From Cristatella mucedo (Eukaryota > Bryozoa > Phylactolaemata > Cristatellidae): a DNA stretch of 64,000 nt. The notes below the pieces were generated by a model. The model made no database searches, was not told the origin of the DNA, and was given only the letters and a program-made list of their open reading frames with translations. Location: positions 622,001 to 686,000 of the forward strand of contig WPIO01000139.1 of the NCBI GenBank assembly GCA_009760855.2. Reading direction: 5' to 3'. Below are positions 10,645 through 22,500 of the stretch, piece after piece (position 1 is the stretch's first letter; every line of letters starts with the position of its first letter). The position numbers and the translations under genes are program-made.

Positions 10645-12085
10645 GCAACAGGACGCCTTAAGGTAGAATGTCAAGAAAATACTTGTAAAATTTGTCCGAC
10701 GATCGAATATTTATTTAGGGTGCATTTTGAAAGAAAAATGTATTAGAACTGGGATTGGAAGTTTTGACAACTTCCGAAAAAAAGAAAAACCGGCTGTGCA
10801 AATCACGTCTAACCCGGATGTATACCAGAAGCAACACATCTATTAGTAAAAACTTTACCGATCGCTGCATCATATACGACTTGAATTCCAACTCTCAGAG
10901 CCTTGGTAGATCGAGATACATGCGTGAAGCTTTTTGATGCATTCTTATGAATTTTATACAGCTTCTTGCCCAGGGTCGGCTTCCTAAGCTCGGCTAATAC
11001 TTTACGTACTGGAGTCAAACTCGAAATGCGAGTTCACCTCTGCTTTTTTCAAATGCGGCAAGAAAAATTTCTGATTTTGGCTGCATACATTTTGCTGTAC
11101 ACGTCACTAAACGTCACGGAGCTCTATTTTCCGTAATCGTGGATATATAGTGCAGAATGTTTGCTGCACTCTGTCTTAGCATCAGTATTAACTGAATCCA
11201 GCGAACTTGGCAACAGACGGACCTGCCAGAATGAACCTGACGGCATTTGCGACACAGAGGAGCCTCGTGGGGTAGAAGCGATTCAAACTCAAGGACGATT
11301 GGCTAGTATCGCCAATATTTTCGGCAGTTAAGTCGCTTAGCCGGCTCTCGTGAATTTTCGGCTCGACTTGGCACGCAGATCGCCTTCGAGCCGACCGTTA
11401 AGCTTTTTCCAACACACTCGGATCCGTTTGGATCCGGCTAGAAAGCAGCTGTTTGGTTTTCAATTTAAATGCCACTGCGAAACTTTTGCATTACCGCGTG
11501 GAGACCGGCCTGCTTGTAGAGCTGCTCAGAAAAAGACAGCTCATTCGTGTAAGTGGAAAGTGGACCCGCCGTAACGAACGACTGGCCGGCGGCTACCGGG
11601 CAGGTGGACGAGATCGGCTAGCCTTCGGCCTGTCCCAACAAGCTCACCTCCATCGGGTGAGGACCGGTTGGCCAGCTGCCGCTGGCTTGACGTTGCCGAC
11701 CGGCTGGCAGAAAGCGTGCAGCCGGCCGAGTCGGGGGGGGGGGCGGCGGGGCGAAGGCAGTTTCGAAGTCGGCTGGCGCTACGGAGGACCGGCTGCCAGG
11801 CCAGCTTGCTCTAGAAGATTGGTTCTCAACCTGCATAATGCCGCGACCCTTTAATACAGTTCCTCGCATTGTGGCGACCACCAGCCATAGAGCTATTGTG
11901 TGTGAAATGTGGAAATGCGTGTTTTCCGATGGTCTTAGGCGCGTGACCCATGTGAAGGGTCGTTCGATCCCCAAGGGGATCGCGACCCGAAGGTTGAGAG
12001 CCGCTACTCTAGAGGAAGGTAAGGTCTGCAACCGACTGGTCCGGTTCGTAGTCCGATGGGCCCTCAGCTTACGTCGCACTAACGC
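10645..12085. other. Intergenic, GC-rich part 11560-11830
   Basis: Open frames of 133-153 codons on both strands at 11453-12079 overlap each other and look like by-products of high GC. No domain is visible. A run of 11 G lies at 11733-11743. Confidence 0.45.
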
Positions 12086-12087
12086 CG

Positions 12088-12240
12088 AGCTGGTTTGGTC
12101 TAACGGTTAAGGTGCTCGCCCCGACCAAGGTCTGGCTGAGGTCGTGGGCTCGAGCCCGGAGGCATATGTGAAGCGCCTGAATAGAGATTAGGTTATCTTG
12201 GGGCGCTATACAAACGATTTATATATAATTATTTACCCTA
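12088..12240 (+). mobile_element. SINE2 copy
   Basis: A tRNA-like head (TGGTCTAACGGTTAAGG as A box, GGGCTCGAGCCC as B box) is followed by AAGCGCCTGAATAGAGATTA and GGGGCGCTATACAAAC. That 3' part resembles the 3' hairpin of LINE-A. The second copy of the family is at 37862-37998. Confidence 0.65.
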
Positions 12241-12244
12241 TGTC

Positions 12245-13380
12245 TGGCGCGGCGGCTGTTAGGGGCACGTGTTCCTCGCCCTCCTACGAGTGAGGCCCTG
12301 TACGGCTTCATGCTAGCGTGACAAGTACAGCTGCCGGTTAAGTACGGTTCCGAAAGACAACCGGAGCCTACTGAAGATGGCCCGGCCCGACCGGGCCACA
12401 GGATTGGTGCAAGCAAATACGTCCTCAGCCGTGAGTAGGGCACGTTCGGTCAGAACTAGGCCGCAAACGCAGCGTCCGTAGCAGTGCTAGTCTCAGCGGA
12501 CGGGCGACGAATACCGGCGACACCTGAACCTTGCTGCACGCCTAGTTACTTGCAGATGCTGCACCAGTGTACGCAGGTATGCTGGCAAAAACACGGTAGC
12601 GATGACGAACGCTCATACTTGCACATATCGAGTCAGTATCCACAAAGCAGACACGTCTATCTAACACCAGCGGACGGTTATAGGCGTTCAACAGGGGCCG
12701 AGACGTACACAAACGGCTGTGTGACCTAGAGCTTCAAGTTTCGAGTGCTAACTGCTGTTATGACCGCACAACCCTCACTAGTTTGGGTAGCAATACTAGA
12801 CCTGAAGCTAGCAATAAGCCGACAATAAAACACAGCACTCAATATTCCACACGCAGCGCTAGCAGCAACACCGTATCATTAAAAGCACAATAATAGCCTG
12901 TATTCCACGGCTAATACGCCCTGGTGACTTCCTGCTGATTCGCTAACAGGCTCACCGTAGCTCACGCTCGGCGCTAGACTCACCGACCGGCAGACCGTTG
13001 CTTCAAGACCCTGACTGCAGCCAGGCACAAACCTTATATAGTAGCCAGGTCACAAGTAACAATAATCACTATTATACAAAATTCTGCTCGTAAGCCTCAG
13101 CTTATCGCGGCCATCTCATAAGCGTCCCAACTCAGCGCCCAAGCCCAAAGCTCTCCATCGAGGCTCAGCTGACAAGCTTATAGCACATCATCGCGGGGCA
13201 CTACACTACCCCTATCTCAGGGAGGGAGGTAGCCCTTCATATGGCATTAGCAATAAGCTATTATACAATCGTATGGTCGCGAATAATAACTAACTGCTAT
13301 AATTCGGCTGGTTCAGCTGACGCCGCAGCTATGGTAATAAGCTGCTATTACTACCGGACATACGGTTATCCGGTTCCGGA
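12245..13380. other. Intergenic upstream of eIF3a
   Basis: About 1.1 kb with no recognised gene or repeat. Confidence 0.45.
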
Positions 13381-13500
13381 TTAGTACGGCGTGTACTGCG
13401 CGGGTGGGCTGGCGCCATATTACTCCAGCTGCGACCGTCTTTTCACGAATTCATACTGAACAGTCTCGTGATTTAACGAGCAGCGGCGTCCGGCTAAATA
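13381..13500 (+). promoter_or_regulatory. Probable eIF3a promoter and 5'UTR
   Basis: This is the sequence directly before the initiator ATG. It contains a pyrimidine stretch GTCTTTTC around 13438-13444 that could be the start of a TOP-like 5'UTR. No TATA box is seen at a fitting distance. The ATG has A at -3, a favourable context. The transcription start itself cannot be read from the sequence. Confidence 0.35.
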
Positions 13501-16500
13501 ATGCCGACGTATTTTCAGCGTCCAGAAAACGCCCTGAAGAGGGCTCACGGTCAGTGCGAATGTTAGCGGCCGACCCGGTATGAGACAACAAACTGCCGTG
13601 TGCCGTTCGTTTATTTAATTGTGTTCGCGCTTGTGTTGATTTGATCTTGCAGAGTTCATTGACGTTGAAAAGCCACAGCGGGCTCTAGATGCTCTTTATG
13701 ATGTTATAAAAAGTAAGAAGCATAGAACATGGCAGAAGATTCACGAGCCGATTATGGAGAAGTACTTGGAGCTGTGCGTGGAGCTGAAAAAGAGCCACGT
13801 GGCCAAGGAAGGACTGTACCAGTACAAGAACATCTGCCAGCAGGTAGTAGGACAAGTCTACCCTGTGCTCGTGAAGACGCGCGATCTGGTAGTTCCTTGT
13901 CATCGACACGCAGTACTTCCGTATGGCAACCTATTTCTGCAGTACAGCTGACCTCTTGCTCGGTGCAGGTTAATGTAAAGTCACTGGAAGATGTCGTTAG
14001 GAAATACCTGCAAATGGCAGAGGACAGGACTGAGGGCGCGCGCCAGCAGTCTCACCAGACTGTGGTGGATATCGACGATTTGGATGTTCTGCAGACACCC
14101 GAAAGGTTAGCAGCTGTTATGGGAAATAGCGTTGCTGATCCGTGAAGTCGTATACCGTGCTTGTTGCTTTTTTGTTATGCATTGCTTATGGAGTGTTACC
14201 TTTGATATCTGTGCTATGCTACTAGGCACATCTTGTCTATTATTGTTTTTGTTTAGTTTGCTGCTAAGTGCCGTTAGCGGAGAAGATACGCAGGATCGGG
14301 CGGACAGAGCCATTCTTACACCGTGGGTAAAGTTTCTCTGGGAATCTTATCGACAATGCCTCGATCTTCTCAGGAATAACTCTCGTGTCGAGCGGTTGTA
14401 CCAGGATGTAGCCCAGCAAGGTTAGCTGTCTTGTGAAAATTGGCTGATCGTTGCAAGCTTCACCATCGAAGCGATTGGCATGTCTTAGCAGTGTGCATCC
14501 ATTTATAAAAGATGTAACATGTTTCAGTGACTTTTTTATAGCTTTCCAGTTCTGCCTCAAATACAGTCGAAAGACGGAGTTCAGGAAGCTCTGTGATAAT
14601 GTAAGGAGACAGCTGACGATCTATAGTTCTGCATTTCCATGCTAAGACCAATTACATCATCTAGGCATCTACATTTGATTGCTTTTGTTGTAGCTGCGAA
14701 CCCATTTGTCACATGTTATCAACAAGTCTCAACATCAGCAAAATGCTATCAACCTTAATAATCCCGAGAGCCTGCAAATGCACCTTGAAACAAGGCTTGC
14801 TCAACTTGATGCTGGCATCAAGATGGAACTGTGGCAGGTATTTATTCTGGGTCAGTGTGACTGTTCTTGTGGATGTGCTTCACCTGCTTGTGACTCGAGA
14901 TACCCTTTCTTTAAAGGAAGCTTTCAAGGCTGTAGAGGACATACACAATCTGATTGTTCTTTCAAAGAAGCCACCCAAGCCAGCCCTCATGGCTAATTAC
15001 TACAGTAAATTTGGACTGGTCTTGTGGAAAGCAGGTAGCCATCTTTTTCATGCTGCAACCTTTCACCGTCTGCTTTTCTTAACGAAGGAGCAAAAGAAGA
15101 GCATATCACCAGAAGAGCTTCAGAGGTAAGATGTACCGAGGTTCAATAAGTTGACAGAAGTCGTATATGATGCAGAGATCGGTAATTTTTTTGGTAGGCG
15201 ACTTGTCATTTTTACTCATACTCGGTGCCTGCTCATCGTGTGCTCTGTGAGGCATGCATGTGCTGTAACTATAGGCAGTTTCATGCTGTGCTAATTAAGA
15301 TTGTTGATGTTATGAAAGGTGATTAGAACAGTCAGTAGGGATATGTATTTTTGGATGCATTTAGCCTATCCCATATTGTTACTTATGTAAGGTTTGATCC
15401 AATGCAGGATGAGCAATCGAGTCCTCTGTGCTACGTTGGCCATTCCTGTCCCACCTACACGCTACCAGATCGATCAACTGCTGGAGTCCAATGATGCCGA
15501 TAAACGAAGGAGGCTTGCCACTCTACTGAGCTTGGGCAATCCACCCACGAGATCAAGCCTCATCAAGGATCTTGTAAGTTTGCTGTGTTTTTAGTTGCAA
15601 ACTTCATTGGCTTGTTATTGTGCTCCTATGCAATTAGACCTACTTTTCAGGCTTATTGTTGACAGTTGTCTCATTTGGTTAACGCTGTCTTAAAAGCTAT
15701 CAATAGTCGTAAAAAAAATCCTCCAAGTGATTCTCAACGACATCACGTATCCATACCTGCATAAAGGCCTCTTGCTTCTACCTTGTTTACTCGGTTTTAG
15801 CATTCCATAGAGCGGGAAATTCCCTCGAAAAGGTCAGTTGATGTAGGCCGAAACCCCAGCTCAGCCACATGTCGATGTTGGTCCATAAACGTTGCACGGG
15901 ATTCAGATCCGGTGAGGGTACTGCATGTAATTGTACTTGTAATTCCTCAAAGTAACGGACTAAGTCGTTGTTTCATATAGTGTACTCAAAACCTAAATGG
16001 CTATCGGTGTGTATACGGTAACCAGCAGACTTCATCATTTGCAAGAAGTGAGTTACATGGCTCAGTCGGGAAGGCAGTCAAAGAATGGAGTAGCTTTGAT
16101 GTAGCAGTAGCCGGACGGTTGGAAATAGTAGGCCACGGTCAGCAATTGCAAGGAAGATGTACTTGCTTGCATAAGAAACGTGTGAGCCGATCTAGGGCCA
16201 GCAGAGCAAAAGAAAACTAAGTACAAGAGCAGACCGGCTAATTCATTTTCGTTAAGAGCATCAAAGGGCACAAGGATGTGCGAGTTTAGTCAGGAGAACG
16301 GGTGCCTAATTGTGTGATAACAGCTGTGGTATACATGCTTAATTTAACCAATGTTGATAGTTGGAATGCTGGTATCTCATTCCAACGTACGCGTTCTTCT
16401 ACATATGTCTAGTGTTTGATAAGCAATGTTTATATTTTAGGTGAAAACCAACGTTTTACATGGTGTAGCACCTGAATTGAGAAACCTCTATCAGTGGCTG

Positions 16501-19500
16501 GAAGTCGATTTTCATCCGCTGACTCTTGCCACGAAGATTCAACAATGCCTCACCTATATTGAGAAGAATGAAGATTTAGCTCAGTATGTTAGCGCACTAC
16601 AGGAAATAACGGTTGTGCGCCTATTAAAGCAAGTAAGATCACACCTCAATTTTTTGACTTCACAATAATTTGCATTTGCACTGGTTAGTATTTATGTGTG
16701 TGTGTGTACATATATTTATTTATTTGTATATTATGTATGTTCTAGGTAGCCCAGGTCTACCAGACGATTGAGTTCTCCAGGTTGAAGCAGCTGGCATCGT
16801 TCATCAGTGCATTTGAACTTGAGCGTATCGTCTTTCAGGCTGCAAAGAACATTGACTTGCCTGTAAGCCGACATTTGATCTAGTCACACATGTGGTGCCA
16901 CTGCTGCCTCGTAATGTATGGATCAATTTGTAGCCCATACTTGCCCACTTATTTTTTGTAGGTCCGCATCAACCACCAGACCCAGTCGCTCAGTTTTGGA
17001 ACCGACCTAAACGTTTGCTTGCAAGAGGATTCTCCTGAAGGCCCCTTCCTTCAGCACATGCCAGGTGATCAGGTTCGGAACCAGCTGCAGTATATGGCAC
17101 AAGCTCTGCACAAAGCTATTGATAAGCTATCCATAAAAGTGGATAAGGTAAGCTGTTGGGATGTGTGCTTAAATGTGCTGGATTTGGTGTCATGGGAAGA
17201 AAATAGCTTATATATAATACCTTTAATTTTCAGACAAAGGACGACGAGTTACGACAGCATATCATAAGCATATACAAGCAAACCGCTAAGAAAGAGCATG
17301 CTCGTATACTCACTCGCCGGCAGATTATTGAAGAGAGGAAAGAAGAACTGGAAAAGATCACAGTGCAAAGGGTTGGTGCCATAGTGCACTGTATATGTGA
17401 CATAGTTGCACCTGGCTGGGTCTTAGCCTATGGGAGGTAGCTCGTGCTTACTCTTCACGACCAGGTACTGCAAGTGTGCGTGATGACGGTTATTGCTCTT
17501 CTGCTGCAGTATAAATGAGGCTGTTTAATAAGCGCAGCCTATTGTCTTTGACATTGGTAGCAATCATTCACTTCTCGACCTGTTTGTTTCAGTCTGCCTT
17601 TAGACATGTTATCACCTCAGTCCACAAAACCTAAATCGTCCCATTCTTTAAGTCCTTGAGAGGCAGTAAAGCTAGGGCTCTTAATTTATGTATAGTATGT
17701 GTGGCGAGACTGCTGTGGATGTTTAGTGTGTAGACGTGCAGGCTGTTGGTGATATGAGTAAACAGCTTTTTAATTTGCTTTCCACTTGCACCCTTGGCTT
17801 TGCAAAACAACTGTCTCGGCTTACAAATATCCGTGATTAAGAGCATTAGGTGCTCCAGGTTGTCCCTAGACCAAATTGTCTCATCGGTGATTGTTTCTAG
17901 GTTATCCAAGAAGTCGGTCGGTCATTTGGTTAAGTGGCTGTCATTGGCAAACGGGATCCTCTGCAAATATTAATGTGGTTGAATGAAGCAGGCGGACTAA
18001 AAGTGTCGTGTTGTGCATGCCATTGGGCCCTTCGACATCGTTTCAAGTCGAGGGGTTTAGCTCGTCAGTGCTGTGTGCTGGCCGATAGAGGAAAGTAGTC
18101 TTAACAATGTTGAGCTCGATTGAAGAGTTTTTGCAAGGATTTAACACGACTGCATCTACTTGCATTAGCTGACTGTGTTGGATTTTATGTTCAGGCAAAA
18201 GAAGAAGATGAGAAGGAAGCCGAGAGGCAGCGCATTATACGAGAAGCTGAATCAGAGCGACTGCGAAGGGAAATGGAGGAGCGAGATCGCCAGAGGAAGC
18301 TGCTGGAGCACCAAGAGATAAAGCGCCAGATGGCCAAAGAGCGCATCGAGCAGCTCAAAAAGACAGATATAGGAGAACGAGCTTTGCGAGGCTTAGACGA
18401 AGAGGTAACGTACCCCCCCCCCTTTTTTTTTTATTGGGGATCGTTTTGAGATATTGGTAACTTCAATTTTGACTTCGCTTTGTCGATTGTAGGAGCTCGC
18501 CGACCTTGACACCGATGAGATCCTGAAGAAACAAGTTGAGCAGCTTGAAAAAGAGAAAAAGGAGCTGGCTGAAAGGCTAAAGGCCCAAGAGAAGAAGGTT
18601 AAAAGTGTGCTGTTTATCTGCAGCTGGTAGCAAACTGCTACAATTAGACATTCTTGATGCCTTAACACTTTGTCATGTTCATTGTCTAGGTCGACCATTT
18701 TATTCGAGCAAAACGCTTAGAAGAGCTCCCTCTTCTTGAAAAATATCACGAAGATGAAAACATCAAAAACAAAGAATTTTGGGAGCAGCAAGAATCGCTC
18801 AGGGTACAGTTATTGTTATTGTTGAATTAGTTGTTTTTGTTATCGGAAGTTATTGTTGAATCATAAAGCAGGCCATACGTTAGTGTTCTTTATTATTATT
18901 TTATATTCTGTAGATTGATTCGGCCAAGAAAGAGCGTGAAATGGCCATGCAGCACAAGGATAGGCTGACCCGGATGCTTCAAGATAAGAATGAATTCGTG
19001 GAAGAGTGTCGCAAAAAACGACACGCAGAGTTTATGGTATGTATTGCTCAACATGCTTGTTTTATGTGGGTCTTGTGCTCGAGCAAATAAGATTTTTTGG
19101 TATGACCTGCCACTGTACTGCATGGATAAACAACAGACCAATGAACACCAAACTAAGTTTTGGTGAGGAAAGGCCCTTTTTATAAGCTGTGAACTGCAAT
19201 CAGCTTCCGAGTTCCGGTCCTATTATATGCTTACGGGTGCCACAAATTGATAACGACTGAGGATTTTTTTTCTTTGGTTCACTAGTGGCTTTTCTCTATT
19301 TTTTGCCGGGCAGATATGGTGCAAACCAGCTGGTTTGCACTCATGAATGGTTAGTATCTGAGTCTACAATTATGGCAGTGCCCGTGCACATTAGTGTGCT
19401 TGAGACTAAAGAGCTCTGTCGCGACTAGTATGCCTGCCTTTTCCCTACACGTTCAATAGGCACTACGGCTGCAACGGTATGTGGTTAAACTTTGGTCAAG

Positions 19501-22500
19501 ATGCCAATCAGTCTTTACAAGTCAATCCAGTCTTTGTCGTAACGTGCTTTGTCTGTTTCTTGTCCTTTGAAATGTTGATGATTGCAAGTACCAGCAGAGC
19601 AGGAATTACTGTACTTCTTCCTGCTCCCTAGATACTTGCTAAATTAGCAATCGGGCATCACCAGCATCTCCCATAAGCTATTGCTGTGGACTCGTGCTGG
19701 TGATGCCTACATCCTCCTCCCCCCCCCCCCCGTAGGGTATACCTGTAGTGTGCTCGAATAATTACCATTACGATTTTAGGAGAAACAAAAGGAATTTGAC
19801 AAAATGGTCTCCGAAGCCCGCAAGAAATGTCTTGCAGAGCGTAAGGAGGTCCGCAAAGCCGAGCGTCGAGCCAAGTACCTCAGAGAGAAAGAGGAGGCTG
19901 AGCAGAAGGCTCTCGAGGAACAGCTGAGGCGTGGTACGTACTAGTTACTGTTTATTGTTTTTAGCTCCACACGCCTCTGTGTCGAGATAAATCACTGTTG
20001 TATTTGCATTCACTCGTGACAGGAGCAAGTACCAGCAGAGCCGAAGGATATAATGTTCCTTTGTTTGCTCCCTAGACACTTGCAACAGCAATCACATGTG
20101 TCAGCTCGTTAACATGTGACAGTTCATACTTGAACTGTGCACTATTTGCTTCACATGACAGCATGCGTAATTGTTTTATAATCTTCGTGTGTGCTATGCA
20201 CTTGCTGTTTCTGGTGTGGTCCCGTTATTCTGTGCCTACTCAGTTTGTATTAGTGCAATATTCTCTGAGCAGTGTATTATTGGGTTCATCAGTGTCACCG
20301 ATGCTTGTAGCTGTTGTACTTCTGCTGTCTCTTGCTGTTTCATCTTAGGACGTCCCGTGGTGCTTATAGATTTCTCAGTACATGCTCTCCAAATCAGTGT
20401 TTATGTCACAGCCCTAGCGATAGGATGCTCACACCTAACCATTCAGGTCGCGGTTACCGGTCCTGCAGGGGGCAATCCTCTCCTGCCCACTGCATGTGGA
20501 GTGATAGTGCCTAAAGCTCTTCTGTGGTTGTTTGCACGAGGCTGTTAAATCGGTTGACACTGACCTTGTTATTAGTGGCCCTCATCCCGAACTAGACGTT
20601 GGGCAAGGCAAACTGATTGGGTCTGTACAATTCTCGGCACAATATGGCCAATGGTAGCACTTTTAAGATTGGACTATTCGAGTTTTTTGTGTCTGGTGTG
20701 ATGTATTAATGTAAGTATGTAGTCACGATGTCTTGTGCTGATGCTCCCTTCCGACTGACGTTAGGCGTCCCCTGACTTGACATTTCTACGGAAACTAAAA
20801 CGCATCTATTTATCACAGTATTGAGTGTGTCCTTGTGATTCGTTCTTTGTGTGACACTGCATCCTGACACCTAACTATGTTTGCATGCTGATCCTGTGCA
20901 TATCACCTCGAACCGTTATGCTTGTTGACATTGAGCATGATACCATTAGCCATGCTTTGATCATGCTTCCTTTGCAGCACATGTAAAGTGCCCAGAAAGA
21001 GATTGATTAATTTCTCTGAGGGATATGTGCAAATGTATCACTGTTCGTCTATTCTACAGAAAAGGAAGCGAGAGAGCAGCAGGAACGCGAAAGGAAAGAG
21101 CGCGAAGAAAGAGAGTATGCCGAGAAGAAGGCCAAAAGCGAAGCTCAGGCCGAGAAGCAGCGCCAGAAGGAACGAGAAGTGGAAGAGCGACTTTTAAGGG
21201 AAAAGCAGCAGCTTCTGGCCGAGTAAGACCACTATCTTGGCTTTCTTAGCTTTGCTCCAGAAATGTAAGAAAACTGTTGAACCTCCTTTAATTGTACTGT
21301 CTAGATCTGAGAAAGCAAGTGCTTGGAAATCACCTGCCAAGCCAAGCTGGAGGGACAAAGAACCAGCGCAAGACTATATACCAAAGAGACTGTAAGTCAT
21401 TTAGTGGAGCGATCGTGGCGTTTTTCCTACTTTGCTGTTAGTGCTTATTCAGTAACAGTTCAAAATGCAATACATGGGTGCATACATGTGCATGCATACA
21501 TGTCGTGCAAGCGTACGTGTGTGCAAGCACGGATGTGGGCTCGGTCGTGTGCATATGTGGACATGCCCTTGTGTGCAAGCACCTAAGAGCCTATCTTACT
21601 TTCTTCAGTGTTGATCGTTCTAACCTTCTTTGTCCTCTTTTAACAGCGACAAAGATAGGGATGGCTTTCAACGACCCACCCCTCTAGGAGAAGAAAAGAA
21701 ACGCGAAGACTGGAGTGGCCGTAATGAGGATGTCGTGCGTGACGAGCCTGATTCTAAGCGTGTGGATGATTCAGGTCCGAGGGACGATATTACTCGTGGT
21801 GATGAGCGTCGTGGAGATGATTGGGGGCGCCGTGTTGAGGACGCGGGTAGGCGAGAAGGTTTTGGACGCCGAGATGATTTTGGACGTCGGGGTGACGACT
21901 CAGGCCGAAGAGCTGACGACTTTGGCCGACGAGGTGACGACTTCGGCCGAAGAGCTGACGACTCCGGCCGAAGAGCTGACGACTCCGGCCGAAGAGCTGA
22001 CGACTTTGGCCGACGAGGTGACGACTTTGGCCGAAGAACTGACGACTTTGGCCGACGGGGTGACGACTTTGGCCGACGGGGTGACGACTTTGGTCGACGG
22101 GGTGACGACTTTGGCCGACGGGGTGACGACTTTGGCCGACGGGGTGACGACTTTGGCCGACGGGGTGACGACTTTGGTCGACGGGGTGACGACTTCGGCC
22201 GACGGGGCGACGATTTTAGTCGACGGGCTGATGACTTTGGTGGTAGAAGAGGGGATGATTTTGGTCGTAGGGGTGAGGGCTTTGGTGTTAGGCGTGACGA
22301 TTTTGGTAGTAGACGTGAAGACTTTGGTGGACGACGAGATGATACAATCAGACGAGGTGACGACTATGGTAGAAGAGATGAGCCTCCTCGGAGGGATGAA
22401 CCTCCCCGGAGGGACGATCCTCACAGAGCCGAAGAGTTTGGTCGTCGTGGGGAAGACACGGGTCGTCGTGAGCCTAGACGGGATGACCGCGATGCCGATG

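Noticed and set aside
12088-12160. Functional tRNA gene
   Set aside because: Head of the SINE2 element; continuation into the LINE-A-like 3' block and lack of a proper acceptor stem argue against a real tRNA.
14132-14425. A separate 97-residue protein starting at 14132
   Set aside because: The ATG lies in eIF3a intron 3; the conserved part belongs to exon 4 (14257-14420).
21859-22243. Possible CRISPR-like array
   Set aside because: The 21-bp units are contiguous without spacers and lie in a coding exon of a eukaryotic gene.
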